Shown: positions 8,760 through 17,306, counted from the stretch's first letter. The stretch: 64,000 nucleotides of DNA from Candidatus Kryptoniota bacterium (GCA_036567965.1 DATCTN010000017.1:110114-174113); one strand, 5' to 3'. The notes: generated by a model from the sequence alone, not told the origin. Numbers and translations are program-made.

Positions 8760-9314
8760 ATGAATCGCACAAATCACAGGTATGAGCGGGCACTTTTGCG
8801 TAACCTGCATGAGCTTCTCCGTTGTCTTTCATACCGCAACGCATATAACAGCCTCTGTGAAGCTGCCCCCGTTACCGATTGGTCATTCTTCTCGTATGCA
8901 TCGCTGGCCCTGTACAATGGTATGTTTGACCACGCGATGAAGGTTCTAGACAAACACAAGGACTCAGCTTCGTTCTTCTACCTTTATAAATGCAACCCAA
9001 CTCTTATCCAAACCGAGCTTGACAAGGTGGGCCTTAGGTATGAGGATGCTGAGGCTCTTTCAACCAAACTCAAGGCAATACGAGATAAAGACCAATTTCA
9101 TATTGATAGGAAAGCCCTCTTCAATCCAAAAGCTGTGTGGGCCGACGCGAACATAACGGGCGATTCCTTCAACGTCGTGATGGACAAGCTCTGGACTGCG
9201 CTGAATTCTCTTTACGAAAGTCATCATGAACGCAAGTTTGGACAACCGGTTTACTCTGGCGAAGATGTTAAATCAATCATCGATGCAGTCAAATCAAAAG
9301 GAATAATAGTGTGA
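8760..9314 (+). CDS. HEPN-like (AbiU2-type?) cassette protein
   Basis: 184 residues, mostly helical and soluble, no signal peptide. A candidate HEPN RNase motif Rx5H is visible as RDKDQFH (R108 to H114), followed by IDRKA, an arrangement reminiscent of the AbiU2 HEPN group where an R(x4-6)H motif precedes a conserved Asp. HEPN proteins often cleave RNA in abortive infection and toxin-antitoxin systems. The assignment rests on this short motif and helical character only, so the role in defence is inference. There is no recognisable antitoxin next to it; the adjacent gene 91 bases downstream encodes a membrane protein in the same cassette. Confidence 0.45.
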   Translation: MNRTNHRYERALLRNLHELLRCLSYRNAYNSLCEAAPVTDWSFFSYASLALYNGMFDHAMKVLDKHKDSASFFYLYKCNPTLIQTELDKVGLRYEDAEALSTKLKAIRDKDQFHIDRKALFNPKAVWADANITGDSFNVVMDKLWTALNSLYESHHERKFGQPVYSGEDVKSIIDAVKSKGIIV

Positions 9315-9405
9315 TCTTCAAGATTATCTCGCGGCTGTTCTGACAATGGATAGTCAGGGAGTCAGCAATTAGTCGAGGACAGAGGTTAATTTAATCGGAG
9401 CTTGC

Positions 9406-10044
9406 ATGTCTAACTTATTATCTAGATTGAATGGTTGGCAGAGGCTTTGGTTTGTCTTTACTATCATTTGTTTTATTCTGACCACAATCTTTGTCGTGGT
9501 TGGACAGAGGAAAACCAACGCTGTGGAAGATGAAGCTATTATAACGAAGCTCAATGCAGATGAGGTCAAGAAATTCCGAATTACTTTTCTTTCCAGTAGT
9601 GACACATCACATAAGGAGCCATGGACGAAATATCAGGCTCAGGAAAAAATCTTTGTGAAAGAAATGAATCCATTTGACCAGTTTGTCGGACGATCTAACA
9701 GTAAAAAGACAGCAAATGAATTTGACCCCGACGCTTATTTACAGAAGTTACGTCTTGCCGTTATCGATACGGTTGAATTTCCCAATGATATGAGTAACAA
9801 TGACGTCCAAGACTTTATTAGGAAATACGATAATCTGGATACCATTCGTATTCGTGCCGCAGGTTTAATTGTGGAGCGAAACAGAAAGCAAGTCACACAA
9901 GCGAGAAATGAAAATAACAAAGGCAGGCAATCGAATGTCAGGTTGATACTGTACGGATACGTTGCCTGGCTCAGCTTTGTCGTGTCGATCTATCTACTCG
10001 GTTATGGAATAGGTTGGATTTATCATGGCTTCAAGAAAAGTTGA
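9406..10044 (+). CDS. Two-TM membrane protein, unknown function
   Basis: 212 residues with one transmembrane segment near the N-terminus (about residues 12-32, FVFTIICFILTTIFVVVG) and another near the C-terminus (about 185-207). The domain between them is charged, helical and probably extracytoplasmic (about 150 residues). GGAG precedes the ATG. No attC-like site separates it from the HEPN-like gene at 8760, so both seem to travel in one cassette. The two-TM-with-central-domain layout occurs in some abortive-infection and stress effectors, but no family is recognised. Confidence 0.55.
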   Translation: MSNLLSRLNGWQRLWFVFTIICFILTTIFVVVGQRKTNAVEDEAIITKLNADEVKKFRITFLSSSDTSHKEPWTKYQAQEKIFVKEMNPFDQFVGRSNSKKTANEFDPDAYLQKLRLAVIDTVEFPNDMSNNDVQDFIRKYDNLDTIRIRAAGLIVERNRKQVTQARNENNKGRQSNVRLILYGYVAWLSFVVSIYLLGYGIGWIYHGFKKS

Positions 10045-10067
10045 CGGAGTCACGCAACACAACGAAC

Positions 10068-10308
10068 GCCTAACAAACGGGACAAAGACGCCGACCTGCG
10101 TCGCGATGGAGAGCATTGCGACTTCGGTCGACAAGCTCCCCGACAAAGAGCATGTCCCGTCCAAATTATTTATATGTCGGGATGCCGTGAAGCGGCATCG
10201 GGTCAGGCTCAAATGGAATCCCGCTTCCCCGAAGGGGTCCTTCGGGCATGGCGCGGACATTTTATGAAGAAGGAGCGCGCCACGACTCTTTTCTCTTGGA
10301 CGCTATGC
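10068..10308 (+). other. attC-like site B (long, degenerate R')
   Basis: Begins with a good R'' GCCTAAC (10068-10074) followed by GGGACAAAG. It ends near GCTATGC (10302-10308), where GTT has become GCT. It shares about 124 bases (10079-10202) with attC-like site E at 13076-13198. The R' defect suggests reduced or lost activity. Confidence 0.55.
10151..10202 (+). repeat. 52-base hairpin repeat, copy 1
   Basis: CATGTCCCGTCC through GCATCGGG with the stem GATGCCG/CGGCATC. Nearly identical to 13147-13198 and related to 4143-4190. It lies inside attC-like site B. Confidence 0.8.
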
Positions 10309-10336
10309 GCAATTTTACTCAGCACAGCGAAGCTTT

Positions 10337-11149
10337 ATGAAGAAACTGCAACGATTCATCAATTCTGAGGCAGTGAACCGCCTCGCTAGCATTGCAACGT
10401 TACTGGCGTTTCTGCTAAGTATTCTCAGTTACCTGATCGCAAAATTACCAGTTCCCTCATATCTTCATCAGCTAAGTATTTTCCTTCAACAGTATATAAA
10501 CACGATATACTCGTTGTTTATTCTCTTTGCATTGCTTTACCTGTACTTAGTTTATCGCAGACTGAAGCGGCGCCTTACCATTGGCTTTCGGGATAATTTC
10601 AAAGGGAACCCTCATCGCAACTGGGAATACAAGGGTGAATGGACGGTTCAAGACGAGGACACACTCTGTGTTCGTGCATCCGACGAAGGTGGAATTACGA
10701 AAGTTGGGGCGCTTTGGGAAAACTATGATTTTTCTTTCCAAGCTAAGATTGTAAATAAATGTTCGGGATGGATTGTGCGGGCTCAAGATCTTAACAGTTA
10801 TGTAATGATACAGTGTCAAAGAGATATACTCGTCCCACATCAAAAGCTGGTACAGCCTCTTTTTCAGCAGGCTCCGAATCCGCAACCTCAAGGAAGTCCT
10901 GCTTTCGTAATCACTAGTTACCAGGTTGGCTGGAGGGTCCTTCCAACCGTAACTCACAATCTTCATCTTGATGACTGGTTCAATGTAAAGGTGAGGGTAC
11001 GTGGATCATCCATTGAGGTTTACATCAATGGCTCGCTGGTCTTCCATGAGGACAACTTCACAACAAACCCAATGGGTAGAGTCGGCTTTCGATGCTTTGG
11101 TGATGAAGAATCACACTTCAAAAATGTTAGAGTGGAGCTTATCGATTGA
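10337..11149 (+). CDS. Membrane-anchored jelly-roll (DUF1080/LamG-like) protein
   Basis: 270 residues. Two transmembrane segments lie at about residues 16-35 and 54-75, then a short basic stretch (RRLKRRL). A concanavalin-like beta-sandwich follows from about residue 83: RDNFKGN, GEWTVQDEDTLCV, DFSFQAKI, WFNVKVRVRGSSIEVYING and GRVGFRCFGDEESHFKNVRVE. This is the pattern of DUF1080/3-keto-disaccharide hydrolase-type and laminin-G-like domains, which bind or act on glycans. By the positive-inside rule the basic stretch after the second segment would keep the sandwich cytoplasmic, which is odd for a glycan-binding fold; the topology is uncertain. It occupies its own cassette between attC-like sites B and C. 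Confidence 0.6.
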   Translation: MKKLQRFINSEAVNRLASIATLLAFLLSILSYLIAKLPVPSYLHQLSIFLQQYINTIYSLFILFALLYLYLVYRRLKRRLTIGFRDNFKGNPHRNWEYKGEWTVQDEDTLCVRASDEGGITKVGALWENYDFSFQAKIVNKCSGWIVRAQDLNSYVMIQCQRDILVPHQKLVQPLFQQAPNPQPQGSPAFVITSYQVGWRVLPTVTHNLHLDDWFNVKVRVRGSSIEVYINGSLVFHEDNFTTNPMGRVGFRCFGDEESHFKNVRVELID

Positions 11150-11161
11150 CCGTGAAACTGA

Positions 11162-11319
11162 GCCTAACAACGCGAATCATCGACTCTCGATTATTGTTTA
11201 GCATGGTTCTCGCCCGCCTTCCGCAAATCCCGCCTTGCGGGACGGCGGACAGGCTTCATGGCGCGCACATTATGTACCCCATGGAGCGCGCCACGACTTT
11301 GTCCGGCAACACGTTAGGC
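11162..11319 (+). other. attC-like site C (good consensus)
   Basis: R'' GCCTAAC (11162-11168) and R' GTTAGGC (11313-11319) are perfect reverse complements. The intervening 144 bases form an imperfect dyad holding a copy of the 47-base hairpin repeat. The HNH gene starts 45 bases later. This is the most canonical site in the window. Confidence 0.75.
11209..11255 (+). repeat. 47-base hairpin repeat, copy 2
   Basis: One base differs from the copies at 8585 and 62764 (AAATCCC instead of AAGTCCC). It lies inside attC-like site C. Confidence 0.85.
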
Positions 11320-11363
11320 GCCACGCACCCTCATCATAATTCAATCATCAATCGAGTTCGACC

Positions 11364-11879
11364 ATGAGCACAACACGAAAAGCTATCCCCCTTGCAACGA
11401 GACGCCTTGTCCTTCATGAATCAGGCTATCGATGTGCCGTGCCAGTTTGCCGGACGATCCTCACACTCGAGATCCATCATCTCGAGTACGTCTCTGAACG
11501 GGGCTCTAATGACGCCTCAAACTTGTTGCCCCTTTGTCCGAATTGTCATGCGCTCGAGCAGCAAGGTGTCATTTCCAAGGACTCTCTCCGATCTTGGAAG
11601 ATGCTCCTTCTTAGTTTGAATGAAGCGTTCGATAAGCGTTCACTCGATTTTCTTCTTGCTCTTGACAAAATCGAAGATGGGTTGTTTGTTTCCGGTGAAG
11701 GCGTCCTGACGTGCTCATCACTAGTCGCTTCAGATATGATAACCGTGGAGCAAATCGTTCAGGAGGGTATTCGCGAACTCGACGTGACCTATCATATCTC
11801 ATTTACAGCGAAGGGACGCTCTTTCGTCAAGGCTTGGAAAGCAGGCGACCAGAATGCAGCTGTATCGAGGACAACTTGA
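11364..11879 (+). CDS. HNH endonuclease-like protein
   Basis: 171 residues with an N-terminal HNH nuclease domain: a zinc-type CxxxxC (CAVPVC), the catalytic HH in EIHHLEYV, the Asn of ASNLLPLC and a closing CPNCH. The C-terminal 90 residues (VASDMITVEQIVQEGI, then FTAKGRSFVKAW) are not recognised. HNH proteins with such linked domains occur in restriction, homing and anti-phage systems. As a lone cassette gene it may serve as a defence gene (inference). No methylase partner is directly adjacent; the methyltransferase at 13470 is two cassettes away and looks like a small-molecule type. Confidence 0.75.
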   Translation: MSTTRKAIPLATRRLVLHESGYRCAVPVCRTILTLEIHHLEYVSERGSNDASNLLPLCPNCHALEQQGVISKDSLRSWKMLLLSLNEAFDKRSLDFLLALDKIEDGLFVSGEGVLTCSSLVASDMITVEQIVQEGIRELDVTYHISFTAKGRSFVKAWKAGDQNAAVSRTT

Positions 11880-11918
11880 TGATCTGGTGGCTCTCGCAAG
11901 GGTTGTGGGCTGTGCGGC

Positions 11919-12072
11919 GCCTAACAAACGGCAACACGGCGCTCGCACGCTGGATAGGCGAAGTTGAAACAAGATTTGGCTAAATGTAAAGTGCTCGCTC
12001 CATTGCTCGCCGCCACGAAATTAGATCACTCATAGTGGCGGCTCGCAGCGGCGTGTTGCCTAAACGTTGGGC
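11919..12072 (+). other. attC-like site D (good consensus)
   Basis: R'' GCCTAAC at 11919-11925 and R' GTTGGGC at 12066-12072. Internal pairing GGCAACACG with CGTGTTGCC near the two ends gives the long imperfect hairpin typical of attC. Unlike sites A, C and the one at 62719 it lacks the 47-base repeat. Confidence 0.75.
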
Positions 12073-12137
12073 GACACTGTTTTGCTATCTGTTTTCGACC
12101 ATTGAGTTGATGGAGCATCTCACTATCGTTAAGAGCA

Positions 12138-12992
12138 ATGGACAACGATAACACTAGACAGAAGATTCATGAGGTTGCAATGGATCCGCCACTAGTGGAG
12201 AGCAGCAATGCTTACCGGCCTGACGACAACCTCACACTAAGCGCCCTTGGCATCGGCGCTTTCATATTTGCGGATCTGGTGCATGAAGTGATTGGACACG
12301 GCGGTGCGTGCTTGGCAAGTGGAGGAACCATAACACTTTTAACTTCTGTCTACTTCCGCTGCAATCTAAATAGCAAGATTATTGATGCCGCTGGTCCTCT
12401 GGCAAATCTCTTGTTTGGCGGTCTTTTCTGGGCGATTCCTCGCTTTTGGAAAAACATTTCGATACACACACGTGTGTTTGTAGCGTCCACTATGAGCTTC
12501 AACTTCTTTTGGGGATCGGGTTATCTCATATATTCCGGCATCACTAATATTGGGGATTGGGCATATGTGGTTGAAGGCTTGCAGCCGGTTTGGTTTTGGA
12601 GATTCCTCCTATTGCTTCTCGGTGTTACACTATATTACTTGTCGATGCGCGCCCTCGCAAACGGCTTATGGACACTCGTCGCCGTCAGTGAAGGAGAGAA
12701 ATCTCGCAGGATAAGAGTGATTTTTATGATCCCTTACGTTGCAGCTGGACTGGCGGAATGTCTTGCTGCATCTTTCGATCGTCAGGGGTCTCTTTTAGCT
12801 ATAAAAGATGGAGCGCTTGAAACCTTCTGTGCTTCTATAGGATTCTTGATCGTTGCACGTCGGCTTGCTCAACGAAAAACAAAGGATCAATTCAAGTACA
12901 CCCCAGTCACACGAAAGCTTAGTTGGGTGGTCTTTGTAGCATTGTTGTTAGTCGCGTTCATTGTGACAATGGGGCGCGGGATGAGGTTTTGA
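12138..12992 (+). CDS. Polytopic membrane protein with M50-like motifs
   Basis: 284 residues with about 6-7 transmembrane segments. Near the start of the membrane part is HEVIGHGGA (H49, E50, H54). A second motif DAAGPLANLLF (D83 to N90) resembles the (A)GPxxN motif of M50/site-2-type proteases. The first motif is HExxxH rather than the canonical HExxH, so catalysis is uncertain; it may be a divergent M50-like protein or a degenerate one. The gene forms a cassette of its own between attC-like sites D and E. There is no clear ribosome site. Confidence 0.55.
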   Translation: MDNDNTRQKIHEVAMDPPLVESSNAYRPDDNLTLSALGIGAFIFADLVHEVIGHGGACLASGGTITLLTSVYFRCNLNSKIIDAAGPLANLLFGGLFWAIPRFWKNISIHTRVFVASTMSFNFFWGSGYLIYSGITNIGDWAYVVEGLQPVWFWRFLLLLLGVTLYYLSMRALANGLWTLVAVSEGEKSRRIRVIFMIPYVAAGLAECLAASFDRQGSLLAIKDGALETFCASIGFLIVARRLAQRKTKDQFKYTPVTRKLSWVVFVALLLVAFIVTMGRGMRF

Positions 12993-13064
12993 TGAATCTG
13001 GCCTGGCAACAATTCGATGTGCCAATCGAGAATTATTCGCGACTGAAATCGCAAAACAACGGAC

Positions 13065-13403
13065 GCATACCATGCGGGACAAAGACGCCGACCTGCGTCA
13101 CCATGGAGAGCATCGCGACTTCGGTCGACAAGCTCCCGACCAAGAGCATGTCCCGTCCAAATTATTTATATGTCGGGATGCCGTGAAGCGGCCTCGGGGC
13201 AGGCTTGCGTGCCGAAGGGCACTTCAGCCCGCAGGCAGGCTATTTATGGATCGCTTCCCCGAAGGGGTCCTTGAGACATGCCGCGCACATCGCAGGCTTC
13301 ACGGAGCGCGGCACGAACTTGCGGACCGAAGCGCCTACCTGCCACGAAGCGTTTCGCGTACGCAGGCTTCAGCACGCAGGCGTGATTGCCGTAAACGTTA
13401 TTC
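13065..13403 (+). other. attC-like site E (339 bases, degenerate boxes)
   Basis: Aligned with site B, the R'' box reads GCATACC and the R' GTTATTC (13397-13403). It contains the same about 124-base block as site B plus extra palindromic text (CCGAAGGGGTCC, GCAGGCAGGC). Its length and poor boxes suggest an expanded or decayed site. Confidence 0.45.
13147..13198 (+). repeat. 52-base hairpin repeat, copy 2
   Basis: Differs from the copy at 10151-10202 by a single visible base (GCCTCGGG for GCATCGGG), which weakens the hairpin. Confidence 0.8.
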
Positions 13404-13469
13404 GTCATCGACGGCCGCGGCAAATGGCTGTTGATCTTCTAATCTTAACATAGTAAGGGTCTGTAACAT

Positions 13470-14078
13470 ATGGTTACCAACGATAGCAGAAAGGATGTTG
13501 AGCCTTTCAACCGCTGGTCTCACTCGTACGACGATTCATGGATTCGACGATACGCCGATCGAGTGCACGTGGAAATGCTCAATGTGGTCACCAATGAAAA
13601 TGCCGCGCCAAATATTGTCCTTGATGTCGGATGCGGGACAGGGCGGTTGCTGCGCAAAGGGCGTGCGCTCTACCCGTCGGCGCAACTGTTTGGCATTGAC
13701 CCCGCGGACGGCATGGTCGAAGTCGCACGCAGCCAAATACCATCTGCCACGATTTATTTGGCCGCGGCAGAGTCGCTGCCGCTAGCTGATTCCTCCGTCG
13801 ATGTCGTGCTAAGCAGTATCTCATTTCATCACTGGAGTGACCAACTTGCAGCGCTCCGAGAGATAAGTCGCGTTCTTCGCCCGGGAGGCTGCTTCTGCTT
13901 GGCTGACATATCCATGCCAGCGTGGCTCACGAAACTCTTTCGACATTCCAAGATAAAAAGCCCCGCAGCGGTGAGTCAACTCTTAAGTGAAACAGGCTTG
14001 CGGGTTAAGGTGCAGCATGGCACTTTCACACGTTTTATTTTGTTGACCCTTGGCGTCAAGGGATCGAAGGGAGTCTGA
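13470..14078 (+). CDS. Class I SAM-dependent methyltransferase
   Basis: 202 residues. Motif I is VLDVGCGTG (residues 50-58), motif II is LFGIDPADGM, then AAESLPLADSSVDVVLSS (motif IV region) and REISRVLRPGG (motif V-VI), as in the UbiE/Methyltransf_11 group. Such enzymes methylate small molecules or sometimes tRNA or proteins; the substrate is not readable. It is the last gene of the first cassette array, followed by a short attC-like site. Confidence 0.85.
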   Translation: MVTNDSRKDVEPFNRWSHSYDDSWIRRYADRVHVEMLNVVTNENAAPNIVLDVGCGTGRLLRKGRALYPSAQLFGIDPADGMVEVARSQIPSATIYLAAAESLPLADSSVDVVLSSISFHHWSDQLAALREISRVLRPGGCFCLADISMPAWLTKLFRHSKIKSPAAVSQLLSETGLRVKVQHGTFTRFILLTLGVKGSKGV

Positions 14079-14165
14079 GTATCATCGGACGAGAACATCT
14101 TGAGCCGCCGTGCACATTATATTACGAAGAAGCGTGGCGCGCCATAATTCACGTGGACGTTAGCC
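14075..14165 (+). other. attC-like site F (right edge of array)
   Basis: The R' core GTTAGCC is at 14159-14165 and the preceding 90 bases contain the dyad GCCGTGCACATTATA / GCGTGGCGCGCC. An R'' box is not clear; the left boundary is approximate. No attC-like site follows the next gene, so the array seems to end here. Confidence 0.45.
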
Positions 14166-14308
14166 GGCAGACAATTGAACTGAATTGAATCAGAGGGCGC
14201 AATGAAATCCGCAGCGAATGATCATTATCCTGAATCACGGGCGATATGTTCGTACGACATGGAATAACTGTTTTAGCCAGATCGTTAACCGTTAATAAAG
14301 GAGAAGCC

Positions 14309-16108
14309 ATGAAATCTCTACTGAAGCATTTGCTCTTCATCCTGGTATTCGTGATTCTTGCCCCGAGAATCCATGCACAGGACGTCGATGTTCAAAAGAA
14401 ACTGGGGGACTTCGATAAGTACATGGAACAAACTCTCAAAGATTGGAACACGCCGGGGGCAGGTGTGGGTATCGTCGTGAAGGGCCGCCTGGTGTTCGCG
14501 AAGGGTTATGGCTATCGAGATTATGAAAAGAAACTCCCCGTCACTCCTAACACTCTCTTTCAAATTGCATCCAATACGAAGCTTTTCACTTCGGTATCAA
14601 TTGGGATGCTCGTTGCGGAAGGGAAACTGGACTGGGATAAGCCGATTCGTCAGTTTGTCCCCATTATTCAATTCGCGACCGAAGATCTCAACAATAGTGT
14701 TACCATTCGTGACATGCTGTCTCACCGGACCGGCATCTCGCGTCACGATCTTATCTGGTACAAGTCGGACTTCACCCGCAAAGAATTGTTCGACCGCTTG
14801 AAATATCTCGAGCCGAGTCAACCGGTTCGCCAGGGATTTCTTTACAACAACATGATGCTCGCAGCAAGCGGATATATCGTTGAGTATCTTTCCCACGAAA
14901 CGTGGGAAGACTTTGTGCGCGCGAGAATCTTCAAGCCGTTGGACATGAACAACTCGATCTTCAGTATCGACGAGATGACCAAGCAGCCCGATTGCTTTGT
15001 CCCTTACAACGAAAGACGCGACACAACAACGCTCTACAGGATTCCCTACTACGAAGAGGCTCAGGGAATCGGTCCCGCCGGGTCGATCATCTCGAACATC
15101 AACGACCTGTCCAAGTGGCTCATCGCTCTCATGAACGGCGGAGCATATGACGGGAAACAAGTTATTCCTCCGGACGTCGTCCGCGCGACATTAACACCTT
15201 CAATCGCGCTTCCAAACATTCAACTCGAGGACGCGGGATACACCGAGATCTTTAATTCCGTCTATGGAATGGGGAGATGGTTTGCGTCATACAGGGGACA
15301 TTACCTCGCGTATCATGGCGGCGATCTCGACGGGATACATTCGCAGATTTCGTGCATGCCTTACGATAGCATCGGCGTCATAGTCTTCGTGATCGGCGAC
15401 CAGAGTGCTCCATTGTATAATGTTATTTCGTACAATGTCTACGAGCGGCTGCTCGGTCTCGATCAGACACCATGGAGCAAGCGAAGACTGGAGCAAAGGG
15501 ACGCGTCGAGGAAGCGCGACAAAGAAGGTAGAGGCAAGGCGGGTGAAGAACGGGTTGCCGATACCAAGCCGTCCCACAATCTGGAGGATTATGCCGGCGA
15601 ATTCGAGAATCCTGCATACGGCGTTCTCAAAGTAACGTTGAAGGATACCGCGCTTGAGATGAGCTTCCACCACATCGAGCTGCCACTCAAACATTTTCAT
15701 TACGATCGGTTCGATTCTCCGAACGATGAGCAATACGGGTTGTGGTCGCTGAATTACTCGACCAACCCGCAGGGTGAAATTGACAGGATAAAAACTTCAT
15801 TGGACGAGTCGGAAGTCACATTCGTCCGCAGGCCGGACGCGTCGTTGAGTGATCCTGAAACTTTAGGACTTTACACCGGGAAATACGATCTTAGCGGAGC
15901 ATCGGCCGAGGTCGTGTTGAAGAATGACGGATTCCTGTACCTCAATATCCCGGGCCAGCCGTCGTACCAGCTTATTCCTTACAGAGCGCGCAAATTCCAG
16001 CTGAAGGGATATTCCGATTATATAATGGAGTTCGCTCTCCAGAACGGAAAAGTAATTTCGATGATACAACACGATCCATCCGGACAGTACGAATTCCGTA
16101 GGAAGTAA
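14309..16108 (+). CDS. Secreted serine hydrolase (class C beta-lactamase fold) with DUF3471-like tail
   Basis: About 599 residues from the ATG at 14309, which follows AAGGAG (14298-14303); the open frame extends 21 codons upstream but that part is not protein-like. A signal peptide ends at HAQ. The penicillin-binding fold shows SNTK (S88xxK91), YNN (Y179) and HGG motifs. The C-terminal 170 residues (DYAGEFENPAYGVLKV onward) match the beta-rich DUF3471-type extension usual in these esterases/peptidases. Family members hydrolyse D-peptides or esters in the periplasm; the substrate is unknown. It lies just after the last attC-like site. Confidence 0.85.
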   Translation: MKSLLKHLLFILVFVILAPRIHAQDVDVQKKLGDFDKYMEQTLKDWNTPGAGVGIVVKGRLVFAKGYGYRDYEKKLPVTPNTLFQIASNTKLFTSVSIGMLVAEGKLDWDKPIRQFVPIIQFATEDLNNSVTIRDMLSHRTGISRHDLIWYKSDFTRKELFDRLKYLEPSQPVRQGFLYNNMMLAASGYIVEYLSHETWEDFVRARIFKPLDMNNSIFSIDEMTKQPDCFVPYNERRDTTTLYRIPYYEEAQGIGPAGSIISNINDLSKWLIALMNGGAYDGKQVIPPDVVRATLTPSIALPNIQLEDAGYTEIFNSVYGMGRWFASYRGHYLAYHGGDLDGIHSQISCMPYDSIGVIVFVIGDQSAPLYNVISYNVYERLLGLDQTPWSKRRLEQRDASRKRDKEGRGKAGEERVADTKPSHNLEDYAGEFENPAYGVLKVTLKDTALEMSFHHIELPLKHFHYDRFDSPNDEQYGLWSLNYSTNPQGEIDRIKTSLDESEVTFVRRPDASLSDPETLGLYTGKYDLSGASAEVVLKNDGFLYLNIPGQPSYQLIPYRARKFQLKGYSDYIMEFALQNGKVISMIQHDPSGQYEFRRK

Positions 16109-16394
16109 AATGCGATTGGTTACCTTGGAAATGTCGCCGGGCCTGCAAAATTACCTGAGTCCGAGCGGAGCCACTAGTCACAGCGGAGAGAATAGGCTCT
16201 CCATCTCCGCCGGATTCACCGTGTGGTTCCGGTAGCAAGTCCAGGCTGGCATTTCTGAATTGGGCTCTCGCAGGAGCATATCCGCTGCGCGATTCGGGAA
16301 AGAGATCGGAATATTTCGATCCCCGGAGATAACGCGATCTCCTTGATAATCGATGTCAAGTGTCGCTTGACTAAATTACGGAACAGGAGATTGA

Positions 16395-17306
16395 ATGAAC
16401 GCAATAGGAAAAACCCCGCTTGTTAAGCTGGAGCGTCTTGCCGAACGCGGTTGCGCGGAAATATTTGTCAAGTATGAAGGCGCCAATCCTACCGGCAGCA
16501 TGAAAGACCGGATGGCACTCTCAATGATCGAAGGTGCTGAAAGGAGAGGTGAGCTCAAACCCGGTGGGACGGTCGTCGAGTACACCGGTGGAAGCACGGG
16601 AAGTTCTCTCGCGATGGTGTGTGCGACTAAGGGCTACCGCGCCCACTTTGTAAGCTCTGATGCTTTTGCGGCAGAGAAACTCCGGACTATGCGCGCATTT
16701 GGTGCAGAGCTTGACATAATTCCAAGTGAAAATGGTTTGATCACGGCAAAGTTGATTAACTCTCTGGTGGAGCGCGCGAGAGAATTGAGTAAGCGCCCGA
16801 ATACTTTTTGGACAGATCAATTCAACAATGTCGATAATAGGAATGCATATCACGAGATGGCAAGGGAGATCATCGCCGTTCTCGGAAAGAACATTGATGA
16901 GTTCATAGCGGGAGTCGGCACGGGCGGATGTTTCTCCGGAAATTCAGAAGTGTTTAAGAATGAGGTACCCGGCATCCGGTGCATTCCTATCGAACCGTTG
17001 AACGTCCGCTCGCTCTCAGGCGGTGATACATCGGGAACACACAAGCTTGAAGGTATCGGGGCCGGGTTCGTGCCGGCAATATGCAGACTGGATTTGGCCG
17101 ATGAAATTATGGCTGTGTCGGACAAAGACGCATACGAAACCGCGAGAAAGCTTGCCAGAATGGAAGGGATATTCGGAGGAACGACATCCGGTGCCAATGT
17201 CTGGGCCGCGATTCAAAGAGCAAGAATCATTGGGCCGGAAAAGAAAATAGTCACAATCATTTGTGATTCAGGATTAAAGTATCTCGATGGAGATTTGTAT
17301 AGATGA
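16395..17306 (+). CDS. Cysteine synthase-family PLP enzyme
   Basis: 303 residues. The PLP lysine is K37 in GSMKDR, the phosphate loop GTGGCFSG is present, and EYTGGSTGSSLA forms the substrate-binding Asn/Ser loop of beta-replacing enzymes. Length is typical of O-acetylserine sulfhydrylase (about 300). It could also act on other O-acyl or O-phospho serine substrates (cystathionine beta-synthase-like). CAGGAGA lies before the ATG. No cysE is adjacent. Confidence 0.85.
   Translation: MNAIGKTPLVKLERLAERGCAEIFVKYEGANPTGSMKDRMALSMIEGAERRGELKPGGTVVEYTGGSTGSSLAMVCATKGYRAHFVSSDAFAAEKLRTMRAFGAELDIIPSENGLITAKLINSLVERARELSKRPNTFWTDQFNNVDNRNAYHEMAREIIAVLGKNIDEFIAGVGTGGCFSGNSEVFKNEVPGIRCIPIEPLNVRSLSGGDTSGTHKLEGIGAGFVPAICRLDLADEIMAVSDKDAYETARKLARMEGIFGGTTSGANVWAAIQRARIIGPEKKIVTIICDSGLKYLDGDLYR

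Larger units (their letters stand above)
8075..14165 (+). mobile_element. Integron-type gene-cassette array without visible integrase (CALIN-like)
   Basis: Seven open reading frames, all on the plus strand, are separated by long imperfect palindromes that start with GCCTAAC-like boxes (R'') and end with GTTRRRY-like boxes (R'). The clearest sites are 11162-11319 and 11919-12072. Cassettes hold one gene or two. Their contents look unrelated to each other and to the flanking chromosomal genes, as in mobile cassettes. No tyrosine recombinase of the IntI type is encoded within the visible flanks. Gene content: lipoprotein, HEPN-like protein plus membrane protein, membrane-anchored jelly-roll protein, HNH nuclease, M50-like membrane protein and methyltransferase. 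Confidence 0.7.

Noticed and set aside
8585..11255. CRISPR array
   Set aside because: The repeats are two or three per kilobase at most, of irregular spacing and inside gene boundaries, not a CRISPR.
14309..16108. Antibiotic-resistance beta-lactamase
   Set aside because: The DUF3471-like tail and overall length match general serine hydrolases, not AmpC-type resistance enzymes.
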